Origin: an uncultured Collinsella sp.
GTDB taxonomy: Bacteria; Actinomycetota; Coriobacteriia; Coriobacteriales; Coriobacteriaceae
DNA: 12,901 nt
Assembly (NCBI GenBank): GCA_902470345.1
Contig: CABRGB010000046.1
Location: 1 to 12,901, forward strand
Direction: 5' to 3'
Shown: positions 5,351 to 12,446 of the stretch, one piece after another
Layout: each line of letters opens with the position of its first letter
Position numbering within the stretch: the first letter of the stretch is position 1
Translations under genes and position numbers: made by a program
Notes under the pieces: model-generated
What the model was told of the DNA's origin: nothing
Seen by the model: only the letters and a program-made list of their open reading frames with translations
The model's database searches: none

Positions 5351-5671
5351 TATACCGGTGGGTTGGGTCGTGTTTGTCTAAATCTGTAACACGAGGGACG
5401 GATTTTGCCGAATTGTTGTTACAGATTGAGATTTTCTAGCGGGCGAGTTTGTTCGTCTCGATTTGTAACATCTAGGGTCGTTTTTGGTCTGTAGGTGTTA
5501 CAGATCGAGATTTTCCGACAGAGCGGTCCCGTTTGTCTCGATCTGTAACAGGTAGGGGTCAAAAGTGGGCCTAGCTGTTACAGATCTAGATTGTTGAGGA
5601 TGGGTCGAGAGGAATGTCTCGATCTGTAACAGTAAGACCCGGTTTTGCCGAGTAACTGTTACAGATTGAGA
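5296..5671. repeat. Array of five 55-bp palindromes, period about 80 bp
   Basis: The units are 5296-5350, 5377-5431, 5456-5510, 5536-5590 and 5617-5671, each exactly 55 bp, separated by unique 24-26-bp spacers. Each begins with a form of TCTCGATCTGTAACA and ends with its complement TGTTACAGATCGAGA. The centres differ between units, but in units 1, 3, 4 and 5 the stem continues inward with different paired bases (for example CACCTAG/CTAGGTG in unit 1, CAGT/ACTG in unit 5). Unit 2 re-pairs only at CGG/CCG. I do not recognise the family. It is not a CRISPR: the repeats are long palindromes and the spacers short, and no cas gene is near. Confidence 0.88.
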
Positions 5672-5813
5672 CAAACCGACGGGCCGCCCCGTCCCATCCA
5701 CCTGCCGCCACTTGATATTCGCCGATTTTCGTTGCGCTGCTGTACCCCCATGCCATATCCTCTAGACAACTACGCGGCACCATCGCCGCCGCGCCTACAA
5801 GAGAGGAATGTCC

Positions 5814-7844
5814 ATGACCGCACCTGCATCCAAGCTGCTCCAGCCCATTACGGTTGGCCCCCTTGAGCTCAAGAACCGCATTATGTTCCCGCCGCTGACC
5901 ACCGGCTACGAGGAGCGCGACGGTTCCATTGGCGAGCGCAGCCTGGCTTTTTACGAGCGCCTGGCCCGTGGCGGCGTGAGCTACATCGTCATCGGCGACG
6001 TCGCTCCCGTCATGACCGCAAGCCCCACGCCCAAGCTGGCAACCGACGCCCAGATCCCCACGTTTAAGGCGCTGGCCGACGCCGTCCACAAGCACGGTGC
6101 CAAGGTTGCGCTGCAGCTGTTCCACCCCGAGTACGACGTGCCCGGTGTCGGCCGCATGGTCATGGGCTCCATGGTCGCCGCCAAGGCCGCGCAGGAGGCC
6201 AAGGCCGCCGGCGACGAGGAGACCTTTGCCGCCAAGATGGCCGAGTCCAACGAGATTCGCAAGCAGGCATACGCCAAGCTGCACCACGATATGCAGCACT
6301 TTGTGAACGAGGCCAGCGTAGAGCAGCTCACCCAGATCAAGGAGGCCATTGCTGCCTCGGCCGCCCGCGCACAGCAGGCCGGCATCGATGCCATCGAGGT
6401 CCATGGCGACCGCCTGGTGGGTTCGCTGTGCTCGGCCATCCTCAACCAGCGTACCGACGAGTACGGCGGCTCGTTCGAGAACCGCGTCCGCTACGCGCTG
6501 GAGGTCGTCGCCGCCATTAAGGAGGCCGCGCCGCAGCTGATGGTGGAGTACAAGCTCCCCGTGATCATGGAGAACCCCGACGGCACGCCGCGCGGCAAGG
6601 GCGGCCTGCAGCCCGACGAGGCCTGCGAGTTTGCCAAGCTGCTCGAGGGCGCGGGCATCGACATGATCCAGGTCGCGCAGGCCAACCACACCGGCAACAT
6701 GGGCGACACCATTCCGCCCATGGGCGCCATGCCCTACAACTGGACGCTGCCGGTGGCCGAGCGCGTCAAAGCCCTGGTTTCCGTGCCGGTGGCCACCGTC
6801 GGCCGCGTTGTCTCGGTCAAGGCCGGCGAGAAGATCCTGGAAGACGGCGCGGCCGACATCATCGCCTATGGCCGCTCGCTCATGTGCGACCCCGACATTG
6901 CGCTGAAGGCTGCCACGGGTGAGCCCATCCGCGAGTGCCTCAACTGCAACAAGGGCTGCGTCGACGCGATTCAAAACCGCAAGTACATCTCGTGCGTTCT
7001 CAATGCCGAGAACGGCGACGAGGCGACCATCGCCATCAAGCCGGGCGAGGGCGACAAGAAGATTGCCGTGGTGGGCGGCGGCATCGCCGGCCTGGAGGCC
7101 GCGCGCGTGGCGGCCAAGCGCGGCTACGATGTGACCGTCTACGAGGCGAGCGATCACCTGGGCGGCCAGATCGTGCTGGCGGCCGCGCCTCCGCGCAAGG
7201 ACGAGATCATGCGCTCCGTCGAGTATTACGAGAAGATTCTGCCCGGCCTGGGCGTGAAGGTTGAGCTCAACCATGCCGCTACCGCCGAGGACCTCAACGC
7301 CGCCGACGCCGCGATTGTGGCCGTGGGCGCGCACGACGTGGTCATCCCCGTTCCGGGTGCCGACTCGGACAAGGTCGTTTCGAGCTGGGACGTGCTGGCC
7401 GGCAAGGTGGAGCTTACGGGCCGCGTCGCCGTCATTGGCGGTGGCCTGGTGGGCACCGAGACTGCCGAGTACCTGCTGCAGCACGGCTGCGAGGTGGCGA
7501 TTGTGGAGATGCTCGACAAGATTGCCGCGGGCGAGTCCGAGACCATTCTGCCGCTGATCATGGGCGACTTTGCCGAGCACAACGTGGAGCAGCACGTGAA
7601 GACCCGCCTGACCGCCATTGCCGACGAGGGCGTGGAGGCCATTCGCACCACTGAGGACGGCGCCGAGGAGCCGGTGAAAATCGCCTGCGATTACGTGGTG
7701 ATGGCCGTGGGCTCCAAGGCCAACGCGTTTGACCTGGACGGCGTGACGGTGCCCATGACCTGCGTGGGCGACTGCTCGGGCGAGCGCACCGCCGATATCG
7801 CGAGCGCCATCCGCACGGCATATCACGCGGCCAACGAGCTGTAG
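5814..7844 (+). CDS. NADH:flavin oxidoreductase, 2,4-dienoyl-CoA/enoate reductase-type (FMN, Fe-S, FAD)
   Basis: This 676-aa protein has three parts. An N-terminal FMN-binding TIM barrel (about 8-365) contains LKNRIMFPPL (19-28), RTDEYGGSFENR (213-224) and AYGRSLMCDP (351-360). A cysteine cluster C375, C378, C382 and C394 (CLNCNKGC...C) should bind one 4Fe-4S centre. A C-terminal flavin/NAD(P)H module carries GGGIAG (421-426) and GGGLVG (542-547). The family moves electrons from NAD(P)H via FAD and Fe-S to FMN, which reduces an activated C=C bond; it includes FadH, clostridial enoate reductases and BaiCD/BaiH-like enzymes. The substrate here is unknown. The usual HAAHGYL active-site stretch is replaced by HGDRLVGS (197-204). 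The start at 5814 is preferred over ATG 5808 because GAGAGGA ends at 5807 and leaves 6 bases to 5814. It is a single-gene unit closed by the terminator at 7916-7959. Confidence 0.9.
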   Translation: MTAPASKLLQPITVGPLELKNRIMFPPLTTGYEERDGSIGERSLAFYERLARGGVSYIVIGDVAPVMTASPTPKLATDAQIPTFKALADAVHKHGAKVALQLFHPEYDVPGVGRMVMGSMVAAKAAQEAKAAGDEETFAAKMAESNEIRKQAYAKLHHDMQHFVNEASVEQLTQIKEAIAASAARAQQAGIDAIEVHGDRLVGSLCSAILNQRTDEYGGSFENRVRYALEVVAAIKEAAPQLMVEYKLPVIMENPDGTPRGKGGLQPDEACEFAKLLEGAGIDMIQVAQANHTGNMGDTIPPMGAMPYNWTLPVAERVKALVSVPVATVGRVVSVKAGEKILEDGAADIIAYGRSLMCDPDIALKAATGEPIRECLNCNKGCVDAIQNRKYISCVLNAENGDEATIAIKPGEGDKKIAVVGGGIAGLEAARVAAKRGYDVTVYEASDHLGGQIVLAAAPPRKDEIMRSVEYYEKILPGLGVKVELNHAATAEDLNAADAAIVAVGAHDVVIPVPGADSDKVVSSWDVLAGKVELTGRVAVIGGGLVGTETAEYLLQHGCEVAIVEMLDKIAAGESETILPLIMGDFAEHNVEQHVKTRLTAIADEGVEAIRTTEDGAEEPVKIACDYVVMAVGSKANAFDLDGVTVPMTCVGDCSGERTADIASAIRTAYHAANEL

Positions 7845-7859
7845 TTAACTTCGCGGCCA

Positions 7860-7959
7860 GGCGGGGCGGTAGCACGGATCCGCCTCGCCCGACTGCGTCC
7901 CATCGGGTGTCAACCGGGGCGGGGTCTGCAAGCGCAGCAGGTCCCGCCCTTCTTGTTTT
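7860..7959 (+). terminator. Two hairpins and T-rich tail after the oxidoreductase gene
   Basis: GGCGGGGCGG (7860-7869) pairs with CCGCCTCGCC (7880-7889), one wobble. Further on, GGGCGGG (7917-7923) pairs with CCCGCCC (7943-7949), with an inner CTGC/GCAG stem, and is followed by TTCTTGTTTT. The second hairpin is the likely rho-independent terminator, about 72 bp after the stop codon. Confidence 0.78.
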
Positions 7960-8284
7960 GCTCCAGTGGATGGCAATGCGCGCTAATCATGAGGAGTGAG
8001 GACGTCTACTGCCTTGCAGACCGCTCAAAATTATTAGGGGAGGGGTTAATAATTATATCCTCTATACCAAAGGACATAAAGAGATGCCAATTTTGTTGGC
8101 AAGCGAATGACGATTGGCTGCGAGCTAGCTACCAGCGTAAATAATCGATAAAGAAATGTCGTAAATTGATGCCAAATGCCCAGATGCCACCGTTGCAATT
8201 TTCAGTTAACTGTTACGCGCGAACAGCAAAATGCTACTATCTAACAAGCACGTAAGAAAGCAGATTAACGGTTAAGGCTAAGAA
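7960..8284. other. AT-rich gene-poor spacer with small dyads
   Basis: Composition drops sharply against both neighbours. I see no gene with a ribosome site. It contains a perfect 8-bp dyad AATTATTA-N10-TAATAATT (8029-8054) around a GGGGAGGGG core, and a hairpin TGCCAA-TTTTG-TTGGCA (8085-8101). CTGTT-N7-AACAG lies just after the palindrome AGTTAACT near 8204-8226. TACTAT with TTACGC 16 bp upstream, around 8212-8239, is a weak promoter candidate for the HTH gene at 8285. It may be a remnant of transferred DNA. Confidence 0.45.
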
Positions 8285-8689
8285 GTGGCAGGTATGTCGG
8301 AAGCAACAAGGACTCGCACGCATGCGCCCGAGGTTAGGCAGCGCGCCGTCGAGATCCTCCAAGAGGGGGCTGGTCACCGCGCCCTCGCCGCAAAGCTTGG
8401 CATTCCCCAGGCCACGGCTCGTCAGTGGGCCCGCGCATATGACGTGGGCGGTGCCGATGCCGTGCTCAACGCGGGCGCTCGTCATCACACCTATTCGTAC
8501 GAAGTAAAGCTCGCCGTGGTTAAGGACCGTCTGGAAAACGGCCTGACGGTTCGCGAGACCATGATCAAGTATGGGATTCCCAGCGAGTCTTCAGTCAAGG
8601 CTTGGTGCCGCCAGTATCGCGAGAGCGGCGAGTCCGCGCTGGTCGATAAGCCGCGCGGTCGCAAGCCGCGCGTTAAAAAGGCGGAATAG
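8285..8689 (+). CDS. Stand-alone IS3 OrfA-like double helix-turn-helix protein
   Basis: This 134-aa basic protein has two helix-turn-helix units. The first is around residues 15-50 (RQRAVEILQEGAGHRALAAK then LGIPQATARQWARAY). The second is around 70-115 (YEVKLAVVKDRLENGLTVRE then IKYGIPSESSVKAWCRQYRE). It ends in a basic tail, RGRKPRVKKAE. The layout matches the OrfA of IS3/IS150 elements, where OrfA recognises the terminal repeats. No DDE transposase frame follows in any phase, no terminal repeats were found, and a terminator sits 12 bp after the stop. It is therefore either an orphaned OrfA or a domesticated DNA-binding regulator. Start: GTG 8285 has AAGG 7 bases upstream; ATG 8294 has no good ribosome site. 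Confidence 0.72.
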   Translation: MAGMSEATRTRTHAPEVRQRAVEILQEGAGHRALAAKLGIPQATARQWARAYDVGGADAVLNAGARHHTYSYEVKLAVVKDRLENGLTVRETMIKYGIPSESSVKAWCRQYRESGESALVDKPRGRKPRVKKAE

Positions 8690-8700
8690 CGAACGGGATG

Positions 8701-8724
8701 GTGCGCCCACAGGGGCGCATTTTT
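8701..8724 (+). terminator. Rho-independent terminator of the HTH gene
   Basis: TGCGCCC (8702-8708), loop ACAG, GGGCGCA (8713-8719), then TTTTT. It begins 12 bp after the stop codon of the HTH gene. Confidence 0.85.
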
Positions 8725-8975
8725 CTTGCCGCGCCAACTTTTCGGACTGCCGCGAGCCTATCGGGACATCTTCCAACGTGGCCAATAAACCGCGCACAGC
8801 GGCCCGCGCGCCTGCCGCTGCGGTAAGGGAGCGTCACCCCTCTACTCCAATGCGGACAGACTCCTTACCCCGTACGCCTAAAACTCCCCAGTTGACCGAA
8901 AACCTGCCGCCGCCACCCCTCAATTGAGCTATAACGTTAAACAATTGCAGCGTTTTTGCATGGGGGAGTGATGGT
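8725..8975 (+). promoter_or_regulatory. Upstream region of the hydrogenase operon
   Basis: This 251-bp gap must hold the promoter of the operon that begins at 8976. I see TATAAC at 8930-8935, a 10-bp palindrome CTCAATTGAG at 8919-8928 just before it, and CAATTG twice (8921-8926 and 8942-8947), 21 bp apart or two helical turns. No -35 at proper distance is convincing. The ribosome site GGGGGAG (8962-8968) lies 7 bases before the ATG. Confidence 0.4.
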
Positions 8976-11858
8976 ATGACGCTACTGTATTTCCTTACCC
9001 TGTTTCCGCTGGTACCGGCGCTGGGCATGCTGCTCGCGCGCGGTGACCGCGCCCGCGATGCGGTGGGGCTCATAGGTTCCGGCATGATTATGGCGGTGAC
9101 AGTTGTAGTCGCCGTCATGTTTTTTGGCACGGGCCCACAGAGCTTTGAGGTTGCCCCCGGCACCTCGCATGTGCTCTCGATCATCAGCTCCGTCATCGAT
9201 GTCATCCTGTGCGCCGTCATCCTGTACAACGCGTACAAATATAGGAACGTGCTTACCACAGTGCTCGGCATAGTCCAGCTGGTGGGGTCGCTCGCCTTTG
9301 CGACCATGACGTTGCCCGCGGCCGAAGCCGTCACGGCGACGCCGCTCTACCTAGACTACATGAGCGTAATCATGGTGCTCGCCGTCGGCATCGTCGGCAG
9401 CCTAATCTGCGTGTATGCCCTGGGCTACATGAAGGACTTCCAGGCCCATGACGAGCACGAGGCCGCACTGCGCGGGCAGGCCGCGCCCGACCGTCGCCCG
9501 CAGTTCCTGGCGCTTATGTTCCTGTTCCTCTCGGCCATGTTCGTCATCGTGACGAGCGACAACCTCGAGTGGCTGTTCTGCGGCTGGGAAATCACCACCG
9601 TGTGCTCGTTTCTTATGATTGGCTACACGCGCACGCCCGAGGCCATCAAAAACGCTTTTATCCAGATCATCCTCAACATGCTGGGCGGCATCGCGTTTTT
9701 GGCCGGACTCATGTACCTGCACGTCAACGGCATGCCGCTGACCATCTCGGGCATGATTGAGCTTTCCGGCGCCGGAACCGCGCAATCCGCGCTGCTGGTG
9801 ATGCCGGTCATCCTGTTGTCGCTCGCCGCCCTTACCAAGGCCGCGCAGATGCCGTTCCACACCTGGCTGCTCGGCGCCATGGTTGCCCCCACGCCCACGA
9901 GCGCCCTGCTGCATTCGTCCACCATGGTCAAAGCCGGCGTGTTCCTAATGGTCAAGCTGAGCCCGCTCTATGCCATCTATCCCGTGACCGGCTTTATGGT
10001 CACGAGTGTGGGTGCCATCACGTTTTTGCTCGCTGCCCTCATGGCCATCTCGCAGAGCAACGCCAAGCGCGTGCTCGCGTACTCCACCATTTCCAACTTG
10101 GGCCTCATCAGTGCCTGCTTGGGTGTCGGCGCGCCCGAGGCCGTATGGGCGGCCATCTTCCTGATTCTGTTTCACACGGTGGCAAAGTCGCTGCTGTTCC
10201 TGTGCGTGGGCACGGCCGAGCATCATATCGGCAGCCGCAATATCGAGGACATGGACGGTATGTTCAGCCGCATGCCGCACCTGACGCGCCTGATGATGCT
10301 GGGCATCATGGGCATGTTTGTGGCGCCGTTTGGCATGCTCGTGTCCAAGTGGGGCGCCCTGGTGGCGTTTGCGCAGACCGGCAACGTGCTCATGATCATG
10401 GTGCTTGCCTTTGGCTCGGCCGCGACGTTTTACTTCTGGGGCAAGTGGCTTGCCAAGCTTTCGGGCGTCGATCCCACGGCTCAAAACGTTGAGGTCAATG
10501 TCCATAAGACCGAATGGATGGCGCTCAACACCATCGCCGCGCTACTGATTCTGTGCTGCGTGGCGTTCCCGGTTATCTCGAGCGGCCTGGTGTCGCCTTA
10601 CTTGGCCATGGTGTTTGGCCGCGTGCCGTACGTTATTGGCAAGGACGCCATGTATCTGATGGTGGTTATCGTGGCTTTTATCGCCGTGGTGCTGCTGACT
10701 TCATTCCGCGTGAGCAACAAGCCGCACGTAAACGTATATCTTTCGGGTGTGGGAACCGACAATTACCGCCATTTCCGCGGCTCGATGGGACACGAGGTGA
10801 AGGCCGAAAAGCGCAATTGGTACTCGGAGGACGCCCTTGGCGAGAAGCGTATTGGCCCCGCGGGTAGCGTCGTGTGCTGCAGCATTATCTTGTTTGCGCT
10901 GCTGTGTTGCGCGTGGATTGGGCCCGAGCGGCTTGCCATGAGCGCGCCCTCGGTGCTGCGCGGCAAGTATTTTGAAGGTTCGGGCGTCTTGGGCATTTTT
11001 ATTGGTACCGTGGCGTTTGCCTTGCTGGCGCCGCTTGTGGGCGGTTTGATTGACGGCCTTGACCGCAAGCTGTCCGCTCGCATGCAGGGTCGCGTGGGGC
11101 CGCGTCTGCTGCAGCCCTTCTACGACGTTGCCAAGCTGCTGCGCAAAGCCCCTGCCAGCGTAAACACCATGGACGATACCTACATGGCGTGCGCGCTCAT
11201 CTTTACCGTCGTGGGCGGCGGCATCTTTGTGTCGGGCTCCAACACGCTGCTGTGCGCCTTTATGGTGACGCTCGCCGCGATCTTTGTGGTGCTGGCGTCC
11301 GCCTCGACGCAAAGCCCGTTTGCCCAGGTCGGCGCCGATCGTGAGTTGCTGCAGGTTATGAGTTACGAGCCCGCCGTTCTGCTGATGAGCGTGGGCTTGT
11401 ACCTTGCCACCGATAGCTTCGATTCCATCGCCGTGACGGGGCAGTCGGCCCCCATCATCGTGTACAGCGCGCCCATTTTCCTCGCACTGCTCGCGGTGCT
11501 TACCATCAAGCTGCGCAAGTCGCCGTTCGATCTTTCGTACTCGCATCACGCGCATCAGGAGATTGTCCAGGGCGTCGCCACCGAGATGAGCGGCGGCACG
11601 CTGGCCAAGATGACCCTTATGCACTGGTGCGAGACCGTGCTGTTTTTGATGTGGGTGGGCATGTTCTTTGTTTGGGACAACCCGGTGAGCTGGCTGGTCG
11701 CCCTGGTCGTGATGGCCGCGACGTATTTTGTCGAGGTCCTGATCGACAACACCTTTGCCCGTAGTACCTGGCGCAGCTGCTTTAAGCTCGGCTGGGGCGT
11801 GGCGCTGGTGTTTGGCCTGCTCAACCTTATGCCCATCCTCGTCGACGTGTTTATTTAG
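8976..11858 (+). CDS. Fused EchA/HyfB-like antiporter and EchB/HycD/NuoH-like membrane subunit of a group 4 [NiFe]-hydrogenase
   Basis: This 960-aa polytopic membrane protein joins two subunits that are usually separate. Residues 1 to about 645 are the NuoL/MrpA-type proton antiporter. GWE carries Glu205 (typical TM5 Glu), Lys288 is in LTKAAQMPFHTW, His313 and Lys319 are in LLHSSTMVKAG, and Lys458 is in SKWGAL. The antiporter tail near 590-630 (GVGTDNYRHFRGSMG, RNWYSEDALGEK) looks like the end of EchA. Residues from about 670 to 960 are NuoH/EchB-like: DRKLSARMQGRVGPRLLQP (696-714), GADRELLQVMSYEPA near 786-800 and SPFDLSYSHHAHQEIVQG near 849-866. The fused protein should form the ion-pumping membrane arm and the seat of the small subunit. 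GGGGGAG precedes the ATG by 7 bases. It is the first gene of the operon; its stop overlaps the next ribosome site. Confidence 0.9.
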   Translation: MTLLYFLTLFPLVPALGMLLARGDRARDAVGLIGSGMIMAVTVVVAVMFFGTGPQSFEVAPGTSHVLSIISSVIDVILCAVILYNAYKYRNVLTTVLGIVQLVGSLAFATMTLPAAEAVTATPLYLDYMSVIMVLAVGIVGSLICVYALGYMKDFQAHDEHEAALRGQAAPDRRPQFLALMFLFLSAMFVIVTSDNLEWLFCGWEITTVCSFLMIGYTRTPEAIKNAFIQIILNMLGGIAFLAGLMYLHVNGMPLTISGMIELSGAGTAQSALLVMPVILLSLAALTKAAQMPFHTWLLGAMVAPTPTSALLHSSTMVKAGVFLMVKLSPLYAIYPVTGFMVTSVGAITFLLAALMAISQSNAKRVLAYSTISNLGLISACLGVGAPEAVWAAIFLILFHTVAKSLLFLCVGTAEHHIGSRNIEDMDGMFSRMPHLTRLMMLGIMGMFVAPFGMLVSKWGALVAFAQTGNVLMIMVLAFGSAATFYFWGKWLAKLSGVDPTAQNVEVNVHKTEWMALNTIAALLILCCVAFPVISSGLVSPYLAMVFGRVPYVIGKDAMYLMVVIVAFIAVVLLTSFRVSNKPHVNVYLSGVGTDNYRHFRGSMGHEVKAEKRNWYSEDALGEKRIGPAGSVVCCSIILFALLCCAWIGPERLAMSAPSVLRGKYFEGSGVLGIFIGTVAFALLAPLVGGLIDGLDRKLSARMQGRVGPRLLQPFYDVAKLLRKAPASVNTMDDTYMACALIFTVVGGGIFVSGSNTLLCAFMVTLAAIFVVLASASTQSPFAQVGADRELLQVMSYEPAVLLMSVGLYLATDSFDSIAVTGQSAPIIVYSAPIFLALLAVLTIKLRKSPFDLSYSHHAHQEIVQGVATEMSGGTLAKMTLMHWCETVLFLMWVGMFFVWDNPVSWLVALVVMAATYFVEVLIDNTFARSTWRSCFKLGWGVALVFGLLNLMPILVDVFI

Positions 11859-11870
11859 GAGGCGGCATCC

Positions 11871-12446
11871 ATGGATCATAAAATGTCGCGCTCGCCGTGG
11901 GTTATTCATTACGACGGCTCGAGCTGCAACGGATGCGATATCGAGGTGCTGGCCTCGCTCACGCCATTGTTCGATGCGGAGCGCTTTGGCGTGGTCAACA
12001 CCGGCAACCCCAAGCATGCGGATATCTTTTTGGTGACAGGCTCGGTCAATGCTCAGAACCTGCCCGTTGTGCGTCAGATTTACAACCAGATGCTCGAGCC
12101 CAAGTGCGTGGTGGCGTGCGGCATCTGCGCGTGTTCGGGCGGCGTGTTCCGCGATGCCTACAACGTGATCGGCGGCGTGGACCGCGCGATTCCCGTGGAT
12201 GTGTACGCGCCCGGGTGCGCCATTCGCCCCGAGACCGTGATCGATGCCATCGTGGAGGCGTGCGGCATCCTGGACCAGAAGGAGGCCGTGATGCGCGCCG
12301 GTGGCGATCCGCTCACCGTAGGCGGTGCCGCTACCTGGGACGGTGGCGTTGAGCTGGGCGAGGACGGGTTTGTGGCTGCGGCTGAGGCCGGCGACGCGCC
12401 TGCTGAGAAGCCCGCCGCACCCGCCGCTGCAAAGGAGGCCGAGTAA
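11871..12446 (+). CDS. Group 4 [NiFe]-hydrogenase small subunit, NuoB/EchC/HycG-like
   Basis: This 191-aa protein carries the proximal 4Fe-4S (N2-type) ligands of the NuoB family: C19 and C22 in SSCNGCDIE, a third Cys in VACGICACSGGVF (C86 by alignment to GSCANSGG, with C83 and C88 as extra cysteines), and C116 in APGCAIRPE. This centre passes electrons to the NiFe site of the large subunit, which lies beyond the window. Residues from about 160 form an acidic Ala/Pro/Glu-rich tail that the short EchC-type proteins lack; it may be a flexible extension. AGGAGG (11857-11862) overlaps the previous stop codon and lies 8 bases before the ATG. Its own stop overlaps the next start (TAATG). The large subunit is needed to tell Ech, Hyf and formate-hydrogenlyase types apart. 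Confidence 0.92.
   Translation: MDHKMSRSPWVIHYDGSSCNGCDIEVLASLTPLFDAERFGVVNTGNPKHADIFLVTGSVNAQNLPVVRQIYNQMLEPKCVVACGICACSGGVFRDAYNVIGGVDRAIPVDVYAPGCAIRPETVIDAIVEACGILDQKEAVMRAGGDPLTVGGAATWDGGVELGEDGFVAAAEAGDAPAEKPAAPAAAKEAE

Noticed and set aside
5296..5671. CRISPR array
   Set aside because: The repeats are 55-bp palindromes with variable centres and 24-26-bp spacers, and there are no cas genes or leader. This does not fit any CRISPR type I know.
5586..7826. Minus-strand open frame of 746 codons opposite the oxidoreductase
   Set aside because: It is the complement of a GC-rich gene with strong third-position bias. Its translation is Gly/His/Ala/Leu-rich low-complexity, while the plus strand shows clear FMN, Fe-S and dinucleotide-binding motifs.
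7953..8144. Small plus-strand frame (63 codons, or 51 from ATG 7990) with a CxxC
   Set aside because: It starts inside the terminator tail, neither start has a ribosome site, and the AT-rich spacer shows no other coding sign.
8660..8927. Programmed -1 frameshift at AAAAAG near the end of the OrfA-like gene producing an OrfAB transposase
   Set aside because: The -1 frame is open to 8927 but gives a Pro/Arg-rich string with no DDE motifs, and a terminator lies at its beginning.
10701..12017. Minus-strand open frame of 438 codons across the hydrogenase genes
   Set aside because: His/Arg/Gln-rich translation without domains. The plus strand encodes well-defined membrane and Fe-S subunits.
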